From Gautieria morchelliformis (taxonomy: Eukaryota; Basidiomycota; Agaricomycetes; Gomphales; Gomphaceae), in contig WHVA01000374.1 of assembly GCA_015179125.1 (NCBI GenBank), positions 51,236 through 115,235 on the forward strand: DNA of 64,000 nucleotides, in the 5' to 3' direction. Under the pieces are notes generated by a model, which saw only the letters and a program-made list of their open reading frames with translations, ran no database searches and was not told the DNA's origin. The position numbers and the translations under genes were made by a program. Positions 1 through 11,458 of the stretch are shown in pieces. How positions within the stretch are numbered: position 1 is the first letter of the stretch; each line of letters begins with the position of its first letter.

Positions 1-300
1 TAGGTTCAGTGTAGGACTCTGCTCACATGCAAGGCTCCAATGATCTTCTCAACGCGAGTGCTCACGTTCTGGGTGTAACGTGAGTAGACTAGGGTACTGG
101 GATTTTCCGGGTTCCAGTCTGACCAGTCGGAAGGTTCGTTCTCTACGGCCCTGTACGCTGCGGCCATAAATTAGTGCTAACCATGCACACTCACAGAATT
201 CGGACTGACTGGAAGTGACAGCGATAGCCGGTGCGACATGGACGTCTGCCCATGGATCGTCTACGTGGAGGAGCGAAGTTCCCAGCCCAATATCTGCCAT
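1..300 (-). CDS. 5' part of an unrecognised gene, runs off left edge
   Basis: The reading frame opens with ATG at 300 (MADIGLG) on the minus strand. A TATA-like TATATAAG lies about 30 bp upstream (327-334). The frame passes through a 52-nt intron (158-209, donor GTCAGT, acceptor CAG) into a second exon rich in Trp, Asn and Pro (DWSDWNPENP). That exon ends at a GTGAGC donor at 21-26. Codon use looks coding and the splice keeps the frame. I do not recognise the family: no signal peptide, transmembrane segment or known motif is visible in the roughly 70 residues in the window. The rest of the gene lies outside the window. Confidence 0.45.
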
Positions 301-326
301 GACCAAACTCTACGACTCGGTACGGC

Positions 327-334
327 TTATATAG
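327..334 (-). promoter_or_regulatory. TATA-like box of the left-edge gene
   Basis: TATATAAG reads on the minus strand about 30 bp before the ATG at 300. This spacing suits a core promoter with a short leader. No transcript evidence is available. Confidence 0.35.
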
Positions 335-1063
335 CCCATACGGAACGGATGCCGGTTTCCCACCCAAGTCGTGGAGCAAGATAATAAGCTTGACTAGTGA
401 CTAGTGGCTAGTTGACTCGTCCTCAACTAAAACCATGACGCCTGCCCCGAACCAGGACTAGAGCTTGCCTACTAGTAGGTCGCGTACTAGTTTACAAGCT
501 GTAGCTTAGCGGATATATGCGAAGCTGCCACGTCTCGACTGCGGAAACATCATTGCCCAAGTGAGTTAATCAAGACTTTTTTTAAAGTCAAACCACCTGC
601 TCATGGCTGCCCAGGCCGTAACAGTTGGGAATTTCGATAGCCTAGCGAGGTCCGAGTCCACACTGTAAATCCAGGTTCCGTGTATATATCATCCCTCTAC
701 TCGGGGTATTCTAAGGTGGCAATAGACTGTCAATCTGTCATTGCCTGAATAGGTGTGCCACACAGGGACATTCGGCAACATTACATTTTCAGAGATTACT
801 TCTCTGAGCGCGACAGCTGGACTTGGAGTTTGGGGCCCGGGGTGACTTGCGCCCGGATGTGCTGCAAAACGTCGGCCTGGTCTTGGCCGCAGTGCGCGTG
901 CTCATGAAGTCAGGCCCCTTTCCTTGGACTTGAGTTCTAAGTAGCTGGAGCTTTGGGAGCTAAGTATATGCACACGTACACAAAGGTGTCCGTCACGTGA
1001 CTAGGCGCGTTTACCAGTGTACATTTGTTTGTCCTGTTCTCATCTTTCCACCGTACATATAAG
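335..1063. other. Intergenic region, no gene seen
   Basis: No coding frame, RNA gene or repeat stands out. CTAGT-rich runs occur at 390-490, and a CACGTG-type box is at 995-1000, about 65 bp before the next start. Confidence 0.4.
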
Positions 1064-1923
1064 ATGCTTACCGCCGCAGTGCTCTCACTATATTTCCTTC
1101 TTCCTGTGTCTGTGATGTCTCTCCAACACCCCCCTTATCCTCAGTCAAACATCAACATTTCCCATTATGCACACGCTCATTCGTACAGCCCCGGGTACAC
1201 TTTCCATAAACGCGACGGGTGGGAAAGCGTTCCCGTATCCGATCTTGCCTATAAGTATACCCAGAGGAACGCGACAAACGATGCGTCGACTACGTCTGAT
1301 TCCCATACAAAACGAGAAAGACGGTCAAGGACAGCGCATCGCAAAGGTCGGAAGGACGTGAAGAACCTAAGCGATGACATTTCTGGCACAATCAATCATG
1401 TCTACAATGCCGCATTGAAAGGCATAGGCAAGGTTGAACAGGTCACCATCACCTGGTGTGTGCTGATGAATTGGTCCGTATCGTCATGTTTATTTCTATA
1501 CGACTGTCTAGGTACACGGGTAAAGATCTCAAAAACCCAAGCTGCTGGAAGAAATCTGTTTGGGCTCCTTCGGTTTGTTTTTTTCTGATCCCTGAGTCTG
1601 TCAAACGATAATCTTGTACAGGACGATTCTTTTGCATGTGCGTTGACCCTTGAGGGTTGGATCAATCGTCCCAAATGCTTCCAGTTCCTGGAGCGTACGT
1701 CAACTTCTTATTCTGGCTCTGTTTTCTTCTTATTCTACTTTGAGAAGTCTGTAGTGGTCATAACAAGTGCATCTTCGTACGTGTGGTCGACACATGCGCC
1801 GGATGCGCCAAAGGTTCCAAGCACGTCGATCTCACCAAGGCAGCCTTCCAATCCCTCGCCACCCTTGATCAAGGTACACTCCAGGTCAAGATGCGGCATG
1901 CCACCGAGCCGAAGGAGTGGTGA
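1064..1923 (+). CDS. Secreted RlpA/expansin-like double-psi beta-barrel protein
   Basis: Four exons (1064-1455, 1512-1572, 1622-1694, 1748-1923) join without frame loss into a 233-residue protein. The introns are 56, 49 and 53 nt, all GT-AG. Residues 1-20 (MLTAAVLSLYFLLPVSVMS) form a signal peptide. A Ser/Thr/Lys-rich spacer follows, then a double-psi beta-barrel domain from about residue 130 to the C-terminus. Family marks are TWYTGKDLKNPSCW, the core Asp/Cys motif VRVVDTCAGC, and KHVDLTKAAF. Fungal proteins of this type (expansin-like, barwin-like) are secreted and often stress- or development-regulated, and most lack proven enzyme activity. The first ATG is at 1064; the frame upstream has only a TTG. 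No cellulose-binding module is present. Confidence 0.85.
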
Positions 1924-2207
1924 GACTTCTCCCCTACTAAATGTCACTCACAATTATTGACAACTCTGTCTTTGAAAGGAACGAGAGTCTATGGGGACCT
2001 CGAGTAGTAGTGTAGTATCAGTTTTTCCATCACTGGACTCGTTTCATTACATAGATATGTATCAAGTTGGCTGGACGGTGTTTTGTACTACTTCCTCAAT
2101 ACATCATATATAGCCTCGCTCCATCCGGTTTTGACTTGACAAAACCGCGGGTTGGCTTCCACTGTGGGTCTGCGTTGAATTTCCGCGACGCAAGACAGCA
2201 CCGGTCA

Positions 2208-5200
2208 TCAAGTCTTGACCCTCTTCCTCTTTTTATTGCTTTCGCTGATCCTGGCTTTTACCTTCTCCTCGTCCATATTTTCCTCTTCATATAACTCGGC
2301 CGTCCGTCGCGAGTCCTCTCCTCTCTGAATAAATTGCAACGCCGCCAAGTTGTAGCCAAGAGTGTCTTGCTGTCTCCGTAGGGCCGCCCGGAGGTGTTTC
2401 CGTAAAGGGAGCAATGTGCCTCGCAAGGCGCGATTTGTTACAATCTGGTTGTGATGTGTTCGTAGGAGAAAGAACAGAATGCGTGACACCAGGGCAAGAT
2501 TCCAATCCTGAAAAGGGGGTATATGTGCCATTTACGAGACGAGAACGCATGCTTACCCGCTGTGCCCATTCATCTAGATATACCATCATTGAGAGTACCT
2601 TTCCAAAGGGTAGAACTAGTAATGCGTCATGCAGTGCAGTTGACGACACCTTCTCCACGATTTGGAGAACGTACGCCTCCGGCCCCTGATCAAGGGCAGC
2701 AAGTACGGGATTACGGGGCGCATCAGAAGGCTGTGCACGCTCAGCATCGGCGAGGTCAAGGGCCTCGATAATGCGCTCCCCTGCCATTAGAGTCTCAGTT
2801 GTCTGTTTCTCAACGGTTATGGCATCTCCCGCTGTCGCATCCCCTTCTTGAGTATCGACAGTCTGATCAACACGATTCATGGATTCGGCTATGTTACTCT
2901 CGTAGAGGGCTTCAAGGTCTCGCTCGCGTTCTTCCTCCAGAAAAAGCTGTACCGCGGGTAGAATCAGCCCACGTGCAACGCCGTAGATGTACGGTGTCTG
3001 CTCACAGGTTCGTCCAGTTTCTCCCAAACCCGGATGGACTTGTCGTGCGAGCCAGTGACAGCAAACTTTCCATGGTGACTCACAGCGAGAGCCCAGACCT
3101 CGCCATGGTGTCCCTCGAGCTTCTGGATGTTTTCAAACTGTCAAGTGTCTCCTCAGCATGTGTAGATCTCGCAAAAGTCGAACGCACCTTGTCCCCGTCC
3201 CAGTATTTAAGCAGCTTGTCTTTGCCGACGGTCCAAAAGTAATGGCTTCCTCTTTCACGTTCGAAGGCTACTTGCATAATACTTTCTTCGTGCGCGAAGA
3301 TGGACTTGTGACAATCTCCAAAGTCAAGACCCCAAATCTTGATGTTTTTGTCCGCCGAACACGTGACAATCAGTTTGGAATCAAGCGAAATATCCATGGA
3401 GAGGACGGGAAGCTGGAAAAATAAACTGTAAGCAACTTCTCAAAGAAAGGCAAACTCGTAAACCCGCCTTGTGTCCGTATAAGGAAAGGAAAAACTTCAG
3501 CGTATCCTGGTAAAACACTTTCACTGTCGAGTCGAGCAACGACACAGCGAGAAGTTTCCCATTCGGGCTATATCGAACTGATAGCACATCATCAGTCATC
3601 TTAAGTGTCCGAATGTGCACAACCGACAACGCTGTAGTGGTCTGGATGACGCAAACCATTAGTCGGCCAAAGTAGTTATGAAGGTGCTAACCTTGTCCAC
3701 AATTTTGCTCGTGATTTCCCAAAATTTTATATCTTTATCCGCACTGCCGGTGACGAGTCCAACCTCGTCCGGCCTTATGTGCATGGACCAGACCGCACCT
3801 TTGTGAGCCACGACTGATTCAATCAGCGCGGAGGCTGCGATGTCGTATACTAGGATCTCTCCCGATTTTGTACCAACAGCGATCTACAACTGTGAGGTGA
3901 TTCTGACTGAAAGCAAAATATTTACACGACCTACATGTCTATCACCTGGTAAAAAGGTACTGCACAACGCGTACCCACAGTCGATGGTACGAATACATGC
4001 TGTTGTTTTTATATTCCACACCTTGAGGGTGCCTGCAACACGATTAGTGAAGATATGTCTATAGTGGATGGCCCAGCGCACCATTTGAGGCAGAAGCAAG
4101 AAGCTCGTCGTCTGAGCTCAAACAGAGCGTGCGCACATCCGTACGGTGTCCTGGCATGTCTAGGGAGTACACTCGGTTTGCCTCTGCGGGTGTGTCTTTG
4201 GTTTTCACGGCAGGAGGGATACTGAATACTTCCAGCGAGTTGTTAGCAAGGGCCATCAGGAGCTAGAGGGATATACGCGTCATGCCTCAGCTTCCCATGT
4301 GGGTTACCAGAACTCACATGCACATTTCCCTTGCTTCCACTTTCAGCGGATGCAAAATCGAAAGATCTTATCTTCCCCGTCGCACGAACCACCAGATACG
4401 GCATGAACCGATCGACGAGCTCAACGGGATTATTGACATTATCGTCAAGGCCCTCGTCTAACTGCATATCATGATGATCTTTGTCTTTGGCCTGTGCGCG
4501 TTTGTCTTCAGCACGTTTCTTTCTCCGCATCTGTTTCTTCTTGATCTCCTCTTCTGTTCGTATACGGAATATCTCTACTGATCGATCGTGAGATTGCACT
4601 GCTAAATACGCCTGTGTCGGGTGAAATAATATCTGAGAGACACGATGTCGAGATGAGAGCGGAAGGGTCGAGAGAGGGAGTATCGCCTTCGCGATCTAGA
4701 AGGACGGAAATGTAAGGTGGTTACTAATCGATGACTACAGGAAAATACCCACCTCGCCCTCTTCGTTTTCCTTCAAGCCACCTTGCATTGCCTCGCGAGC
4801 AATACTCCAAGCTTTTAGTTCTCCTTCCGCACTCCCGGTAAAGATGATGTCGCCATTCGGATTAAGATCAAAAGACCAAATCTCTGCCCTGTGAGCTACC
4901 ACGGTCTGTACACAATGACGAGTCGAAAGGTCCCATAGTTTCAGGAACGTATCCTTTGCCGACGTTAGTAGAAAGCCTGGAGATACCAATGGCACTGTGG
5001 ATGTAGACGGAAGATCCGAGGAGTCGCCACTGAGGAATTTAATGCAAGTTATCTGATCTCGATGTCCTCGTAATCTCGATGGAGACGTGAGCTGGTGCAA
5101 CTCCTCAACCAGTAGAAACTGTATCACCTGAACAGCCCAACTTCGTCTATGATATCCCACAAGATGATTGTTGTGTCTTGGGAACCAGATGCTAGCCTCG

Positions 5201-5640
5201 CGCCAGCCTCATCAAACGCGAGTGCAGTGATTGCCTTTGTGTGTCCATTGAAAGTAGTAACAACCAGTCCAGATGAAGCATCCCACAGTCTTACAGACCC
5301 ATCAGCATATCCCACCGCAAAAGCGTCTTTCTGCGGGGATTGCGCAATAACGGTAACCTCGGCTTTATGCTTGGCTTCATGCCACATCGCGAGCTGGTTG
5401 GTCAATAAGAGACCGACGTCGTGTCATCACTTGAATGCGCACGCACCTGCTGTCCTTTCTTGACGTCCCAAACAAGTACGTCCTCAAGAGCTGGCACATA
5501 GGCTAGTTTTCCATCGTACACTGAATTAGCTCCAGCGCTGCAAACGAGACCAAATGCCTGTGGTACATTCAGTGACGCATAACGACGTGTACAAGTTTGG
5601 GCACCTGAGTTGGACCATGCCTGAGATAGCTTTTCACCAT
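2208..5640 (-). CDS. UTP12: U3 snoRNP processome WD40 protein Utp12/Dip2 (WDR3)
   Basis: A minus-strand, many-exon gene of roughly 900-930 residues. The start is MVKSYLRHG at 5640; after a short intron it continues [12 protein letters not shown], the N-terminus typical of Dip2/WDR3. WD40 repeats follow through most of the protein (for example [47 protein letters not shown]). The C-terminal Utp12 domain is marked by [13 protein letters not shown] and [13 protein letters not shown]. The protein ends in a basic tail KKRKRVKT at 2208. Utp12 belongs to the UtpB subcomplex of the nucleolar small-subunit processome and acts in 18S rRNA maturation. A highly charged Lys/Arg/Asp-rich linker near 4440-4540 ([17 protein letters not shown]) sits between WD blocks. 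No frame break was seen, and the gene looks functional. It is divergently arranged with the aspartyl aminopeptidase gene. Confidence 0.92.
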
Positions 5641-5832
5641 GACTCTACAGCTTAGAATGAATTTTTGCTACAGAGTATCGGTGCATCCAGTATTGGACGA
5701 GGCGTGAAAATGCGAGCCTCTTTTTGTCAGTGTCACGTGATATGATTATGTAGTCATACCACATGGCTTATGCGGAACTTCTATACTTAGCTCGGTATAT
5801 AGCTCGGTATTCCCAGCTTGTTCGCGGAAGAG
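5641..5832. promoter_or_regulatory. Compact divergent promoter, UTP12 / aspartyl aminopeptidase
   Basis: Only 192 bp separate the two start codons, which point away from each other. A CACGTG core (in GTCACGTGATAT, near 5733) sits between them, with AT-rich stretches on both sides. The shared spacing suggests a bidirectional promoter. Confidence 0.5.
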
Positions 5833-7466
5833 ATGATGATGCCCCAGGCTGGCCCACCAGCCGCACATGCGTTCTTAGACTTTGTCAATGCCTCACCCAC
5901 ACCATTTCACGCAGTTCATGTAGCTGCTCGTCGTCTCGAGAAGAGCGGATTTCACAAGGTGAAAGATCTTGTCGCTGATTTGCCGACGCAGTTTTGCTGA
6001 CGGCTGCTTAGCTGAGAGAACATGACAACTGGGATCTCAAAGGAGGAGGCAAATACTACCTTACCAGGTACAGCTCTATCGAGTGTGCTACTGGTGAAGC
6101 TTCCCTTATCTTGTTTGTCAGAAACCAAGGCTCGCTGTTGGCATTCACACTGCCCCCTAAGTGGAAGAGTGGTACCGGGCTCTCAATCGTTGCGACACAT
6201 GTAGACAGCCCAAACCTTCGTGTTCGGCCTACCTCCAAAAAGTCCAACCTGGGTTACATTCAAGTTGCCGTTGAAACGTTTGTATGTTGCTTTGAACGGA
6301 GCTCGTTTTTGAAACATTTTTCAGATACGGGGGAGGCATATGGCACTCGTGGCTTGATCGTGACCTTTCGGTTGCTGGACGCATCATAGTGACAGATAAT
6401 AGCGGCTCGAATTTTACTTCCAAGCTGGTGAAGGTTAACAAACCTGTTCTTCGCATCCCATCGCTGGCAATTCATTGTATGTTTCCGAGGTACCTTGCTC
6501 AAGGTATAAGCTTACACGTGATCTCAAGTGGACAGGAATGTCAACGAGGCCTTGAAGTTCAATCAGCAGACCGAGTTTGTTCCTGTTTTGGGAATGGCCG
6601 CGGACGAGCTTAATGCATCATCCGGAGTAGGGCCAGCCGTATCAGCAGTGGGCCATCATCACTCGGCTCTACTCTCCCTTCTCGCGGAAGAAGTTTCCGT
6701 TGCACCTGAAAACATCGCCGATATGGAACTTTCTCTCTACGATACTCAGCCGTCCACTTTAGGTAACGAATACAGATACCCCCCACGAACCTAGTAACTT
6801 ACTTCTTTGTTCAAAGGTGGCGTTACGAATGAATTCATTTTCTCTCCACGGCTGGATAATTTGCTCTCTTCGTTCTGCGCCGTCGAGGCCATTGCAGAGG
6901 GATTCCACAATGCTGAGGGAAACGTCAACTGCATTGCGCTCTTCAACCATGAAGAAGTCGGAAGTGTGTCTACCACGGGTGCAGACGGCAGTTTGATTCC
7001 CTTGCTACTCCAGCGTCTTTCCCCTGAGAGTTCCGCGTACGCTCAATCCGTTGCAAAGTCCTTCCTCATTTCGGCAGACATGACACACGCCGTTCATCCA
7101 TCATACCCCAATAAGCATGAGGAAAATCACCAGCCCATTATTAACGGAGGAATTGCTGTAAAGGTCAACCACAACCAAAGATACGGCAGCGACGCCTTGG
7201 GAACCTTCCTGGTGCGAAAGCTAGCTCAGAAGAAGGGGCGGAAAGTGCAAGAATTTGTTGCCAGGAATGATATGGCTTGTGGATCCACGGTTGGGCCCAT
7301 GCTATCGAAAATCGGGATCCGGACGGTGGACGTGGGCAATCCTATGCTCTCCATGCATTCTTGTAGGGAGATGGCGGGCTCACATGACGTGCAGTCGGCC
7401 ATCGAGTTGTTCTCAGCATTCTTTGAAGGATTTGCTGAGCTCGACGCACAGTTGGCACTTGAATAG
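5833..7466 (+). CDS. APE4: Aspartyl aminopeptidase (peptidase family M18, DNPEP/Ape4 type)
   Basis: Five exons (5833-5958, 6012-6277, 6325-6476, 6529-6762, 6817-7466) give 475 residues, the usual length for DNPEP. The introns are 53, 47, 52 and 54 nt. M18 signatures are in order: FLDFVNASPTPFHAV at the N-terminus, metal ligand His in ATHVDSP, bridging Asp in SPRLDNL, catalytic and metal Glu pair in NHEEVGS, metal Asp in SADMTHAVHP, and a C-terminal block ending MHSCREMAGSHDV. The enzyme removes acidic N-terminal residues using a two-metal centre; yeast Ape4 is cytosolic and can be delivered to the vacuole. The ATG at 5833 is the first in frame; the frame upstream has only TTG. All active-site residues seen are intact. 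Confidence 0.93.
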
Positions 7467-8999
7467 TTACGCTTTGCGTTACTCAAGACTTCGGGTCGCT
7501 ACACCACTACTCGTAACTGGCGGATATTTTGAACGACTCACTAGTCAAATGTATAAATATTAAGATGCTTGCCCAGATGATCGGTGGTTGCTTCATGTGG
7601 ATCATTCGGATGCAGTTGATGGTAATTACTTTAATTGCAACAAGCCTCGCCTGCGCTTCGCTTCGGCGGATGGTTATTACGTGGGAAGAATAGAAATTCT
7701 TTTGCAAGTATACTACTTACAGAGTTAAAAAACTGATCTACTCAGAATCGGACACCGTAGGGTTTGAACTATTGAAACTACTCTCGATACCATTGACGGA
7801 CCACACCATATGCACCCATAATACCTCCTGCACGTGTCCCACACAGTCCACGTTATAAAGCACATGTGGGAGAGGTACACATTGGGTTGGCAGACATAGA
7901 TGGGAAGAAAAAAAGTTAAAGGGGATATATTACGTTGGTACAGGTCCACTAAATGTCGGTGGGGACGGCACATACCAAGGGCGTGGTAAGTACGGCGAAG
8001 GATCATGGGACGAGCGATTCTGGGAGGTATAGCAAAGATGAGAAACTTGAAAGGGGACAGGGAAAGAACAATAAGACACTGTCTTAAACCCGAAGTCAGG
8101 CGATGACCGAAAAAGGAAACATGTCGAAGTGCAGACTTTTTAAGGCAGTGTCAGCAAACCCCTGGACGATGGTGTCGTAAGTAAGTCAGTGAAGTCATCT
8201 GGCAATGACCACCTCAAAGACACACATTAGCAGCGAAGGTAATGGTAGACATTTGGAAGAGACAAATGGGAAAAGACCACGCTCACCACCTTATAAGTTG
8301 AGATACACAGTGACAATGTCAGAGACAGGAGGGAAACCGAGAAAGAGGCAAAAGAAGAAGAAGGAAAAGAAAGGGGCATGAAAGGCTAGGCGAGACCGTC
8401 TCAAACACGGACAAAGAAGGACAAAGCGATACGTGTCGTATGCTTAATAGAAGTCTGATCATGCAGACGGTTGGGCCGGTGTTGTGAATCCCGGGACGTG
8501 GGCGAGACCCGATACTTGGTACACGCCATGTACCAGGTAAAGGCATAAAATGACCAGAGGTCTAACTAGTAGAAAATATTATAAGAGAATATTTGTTTGT
8601 CATCCAAATCACGGCGTTTTAGGGCTTGGTAATTGGTCTGAGAACCTGCAAATAAGTCAGTTTACGTTGGTGCTTGGCAAAAGAGTAGGTGAGGTATGCA
8701 GATCTCCAAATAGGTCTGACCAATCCTATGATGCATGCACATTAGATATGCACGTCATTGATCGTGCATCTGAGTATATCACCTATTCAAACATGTAAAT
8801 GCCTGAGTTAATCATATTCTAAGTGACCCTCCTTGTCAGATTAAGCCGAGTTTGCCAGAACGGCCTTGCGCATATAGTCTACTTGGAGCGCAGTGACCTA
8901 CAGCCACACCTGCCTGTAACAGGTAATTAATTATATTCAAACCACTAGTTAATTTCTACACCACCCTCAGCGGAATGCCCCTCTACACATGCCACAGTA
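7467..8999. other. 1.5 kb without a recognisable gene
   Basis: The short frames here are not conserved or coding-like. Purine-rich A/G runs (8325-8400) and long AT stretches are present. The right end borders the TUP1-like pseudogene fragment. Confidence 0.4.
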
Positions 9000-9490
9000 A
9001 CAGGCCCAGCTAGGTCCCAGTGCTTCAAAGCATCTGGTTGAGGATCCCACTCACGGGCTGCTCGCCATTTGGTGTGATCGTGACACTGTCCTTGTGCCCC
9101 ACAAGGCGGTCAATCAGCTGCCCCATCCACACGTCCTACCGCCGCATGATTGTGTCCAGTGAGCACAACAAGCCGCCTGTCTGGCAAGAACATGACAGAT
9201 GGCCCACCTGCGTTGACCTTCATGTGAAAGTTTGAACAGAAAGAGAGCAAGCCCACACAAAAACAGAAACAACTATGCACATCCTCCGCTCCATAATCGA
9301 CAGCATACTATGCCCCCCTGCCCTGTCTGCATATCCCTATATGCACCATCTGTGTGCATGCATCAATGCCAGCATCCGCATCGTAGCAGCACCGTAGCTG
9401 CCATCACCGCATCTTATCCCCGCACCCAGACACAATAAGCTGCCCATCACATGAAAAGTTGAGCGAATAGATCTCTTGCTGGTTCCCCTC
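9000..9490 (-). pseudogene. TUP1-like WD40 corepressor fragment, 3' piece
   Basis: Minus-strand sequence directly below the solo LTR reads GNQQEIYSLNFSCDGQLIVSG, matching the conserved Tup1 segment GHQQEIYSLDFS. Further on it reads DRLVGHKDSV..TITPNGEQPVSG and KHWDLAG, the next WD repeats of Tup1. Stops and frame changes between these blocks show a pseudogene. It continues a second piece at 15881-16130, from which it is separated by the LTR and DNA transposon. Tup1 is a WD40 corepressor partner of Ssn6; this copy is not functional. Confidence 0.7.
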
Positions 9491-9644
9491 TGTAAATATA
9501 GGTATTTACCTGTGTTGCCGCGAGGCAACACATAATAGCTGGTAGCTTACATAGCACCAGTGGGTCCTCGCAGACCCACTGTATAGTTCTTGCATGGGAA
9601 TCCCCCGGGATTCCCCAGCTTAACTCTACTTGTAACCATCACTA

Positions 9645-9743
9645 TATGGAAAGCCGGACTGACCAGCTTCATTTTTAGCCGCCGCACCACTGTGTCGGTC
9701 GCGATTTATCAGCGGATGGGTCGGCATGAACCCTTAGACCCCA
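9645..9743 (+). repeat. Left 99-bp terminal inverted repeat
   Basis: Identical over 99 bp to the reverse complement of 15698-15796. Identity stops abruptly at both inner borders. Confidence 0.9.
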
Positions 9744-9804
9744 GACATCATAATAAACACAGTCTTGGGGTGAAATAAAGGTGTACGATGAATAAAAATT
9801 TGAT

Positions 9805-10094
9805 CATGTGCTACTCCGGTATAGGCCAAAAAAGATCGCGAAGTGAAGTTAAAACTGTACGCTAAGTGAAATTAAAACTGTAAGTGAAAAAAAAAAAAAA
9901 AATACAAATAACAGGTCCTGTTGCATTATAAGCCATCACAAAAAATATGGCTAAGTGAAATTCAGTGTGCAGTGAAAAAAAAATCCCTGGTCATGTGCTA
10001 CTGCAGATCTACACCAGTGTCTTCTTCAAATGGCTCTGAGGCAAACTGTCCAAAGTCAGTGCAAAAGTGATTGCACTTGTGTTGGCCTGGAAAT
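9805..10094 (-). repeat. Left subterminal inverted repeat, with alpha-kinase 3' end
   Basis: This segment is a diverged reverse complement of about 14556-14965. The outer part holds a reiterated motif (GCTAAGTGAAATTAAAACTGTA and variants). The inner part, complement of 9999-10094, encodes the C-terminus of an alpha-kinase domain (QHKCNHFC ... EPFEEDTGVDLQ, stop at 9999). A 409-bp solo LTR cuts the arm at 10094/10095. Confidence 0.75.
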
Positions 10095-10503
10095 TGTCAG
10101 GGGACACCCTGTTTTCCATTTCCAGTTCCGACTCCATTTCCGACTCCGCTTCCAGTTCCGATTCCATCTCCGCCTCCGCTTTCGGAAATGATTCCGCTTC
10201 TGGCAGAACTTCCACCAGTTCTGTTCGCTTTGCCAGTTCCACTCCAATTTCCGACTTCCACTCTCGGAACAGTGTCGGAAATCAAGCGACTCGCGTAATA
10301 GGTGGCATCAAGGGTCGATCAAGGGTCAGGGAGGTCAGGAGGATGCAGGGTTGATGGCGGGTGCCAAGTATTGTCCCTGGCTGCGCAGCGTAGTATAATA
10401 CGGGCTCACTGACATTGGGGGTCCTTAGACTTTTCTCTTTGGATTTCCCCTTGTCAGTTGTGTGGTAGTGTGATCTCCACAACCAGCCAGGGTTGCCCTT
10501 ACA
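10095..10503 (+). mobile_element. Solo LTR of the E3 family (409 bp)
   Basis: It starts TGTCAGGGGACACCC and ends GGGTTGCCCTTACA, like both LTRs of element E3 (55267-55726 and 61007-61403). The flanks GAAAT at 10090-10094 and 10504-10508 are a 5-bp target duplication. It lies inside the DNA transposon, so it is the youngest of the nested insertions here. Confidence 0.9.
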
Positions 10504-10518
10504 GAAATGATTGCAAAC

Positions 10519-11400
10519 CGAGTGGCCTTGATAGAAATTGTACGGGTCCGACCCTTGAGTATCGGATCCAACCCTTGAGTATCGGATCCGACCCTTGAGT
10601 ATCAGACCCGAGTGGCCTTGATAGAAATTGTAGTTGACCAGGTGGGTCCGACCCTTGAGTATCGGACCCGAGTGGCCTTGATAGAAATTGTAGTTGACCA
10701 GGCAGGTCTGAGCCTTGAGTATCGGACCTGAGTGGCCTTGATAGAAATTGTAGTTGACCAGGCGGGCCCGACCCTTGAGTATCGGACCCGAGTGGCCTTG
10801 ATAGAAATTGTAGTTGACCAGGCGGGTCCGACCCTTGAGTATCGGACCCGGGTGGCCTTGATAGAAATTGTAGTTGACCAGGTGGGCCCGACCATTGAGT
10901 ATCGGACCCAAGTGGCCTTGATAGAAATTGTAGTTGACCAGGCGGGCCCAACCCTTGAGTATCGGACCCGAGTGGCCTTGATAGAAATTGTAGTTGACCA
11001 GGCGGGTCCGACCCTTGAGTATTGGACCCGAGTGGCCTTGATAGAAATTGTAGTTGACCAGGCGGGCCCGACCATTGAGTATCGGACCCAAGTGGCCTTG
11101 ATAGAAATTGTAGTTGACCAGGCAGGTCCGACCCTTGAGTATTGGACCCGAGTGGCCTTGATAGAAATTGTAGTTGACCAGGCGGGTCTGACCCTTGAGT
11201 ATTGGACCCGAGTGGCCTTGATAGAAATTGTAGTTGACCAGGCAGGCCCGACCATTGAGTATCGGACCCAAGTGGCCTTGATAGAAATTGTAGTTGACCA
11301 GGCGGGTCCGGCCCTTGAGTATTGGACCCGAGTGGCCTTGATAGAAATTGTAGTTGACCAGGCGGCCCAAAAAAAACCAGTGGCCTTGATAGAAATTGTA
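10519..11400 (+). repeat. 60-bp minisatellite, about 13 full units plus degenerate edge
   Basis: Units of exactly 60 bp run from about 10600 to 11365. Each contains GTGGCCTTGATAGAAATTG, TAGTTGACCAGG and CCTTGAGTATCGGACC. The left edge has shortened sub-repeats of the CCGACCCTTGAGTATCGG part. Because 60 is a multiple of three, several frames stay open on both strands; these are not treated as genes. The array lies just 3' of the transposase. Confidence 0.95.
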
Positions 11401-11458
11401 CAGACATACACAATTGTACTAAGGGTGCAGTTTGTCTATTATCAACCCGCAGCTGTGG

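Noticed and set aside
10095-11400. A CRISPR-like array of regular repeats and spacers
   Set aside because: The repeats are contiguous 60-bp units without unique spacers, in a eukaryotic genome.
10282-11413. Three overlapping minus-strand ORFs of 269-362 codons and a plus-strand ORF of 246 codons
   Set aside because: All are produced by the 60-bp tandem array, whose unit is a multiple of three without stops. No unique domain or start context supports any of them.
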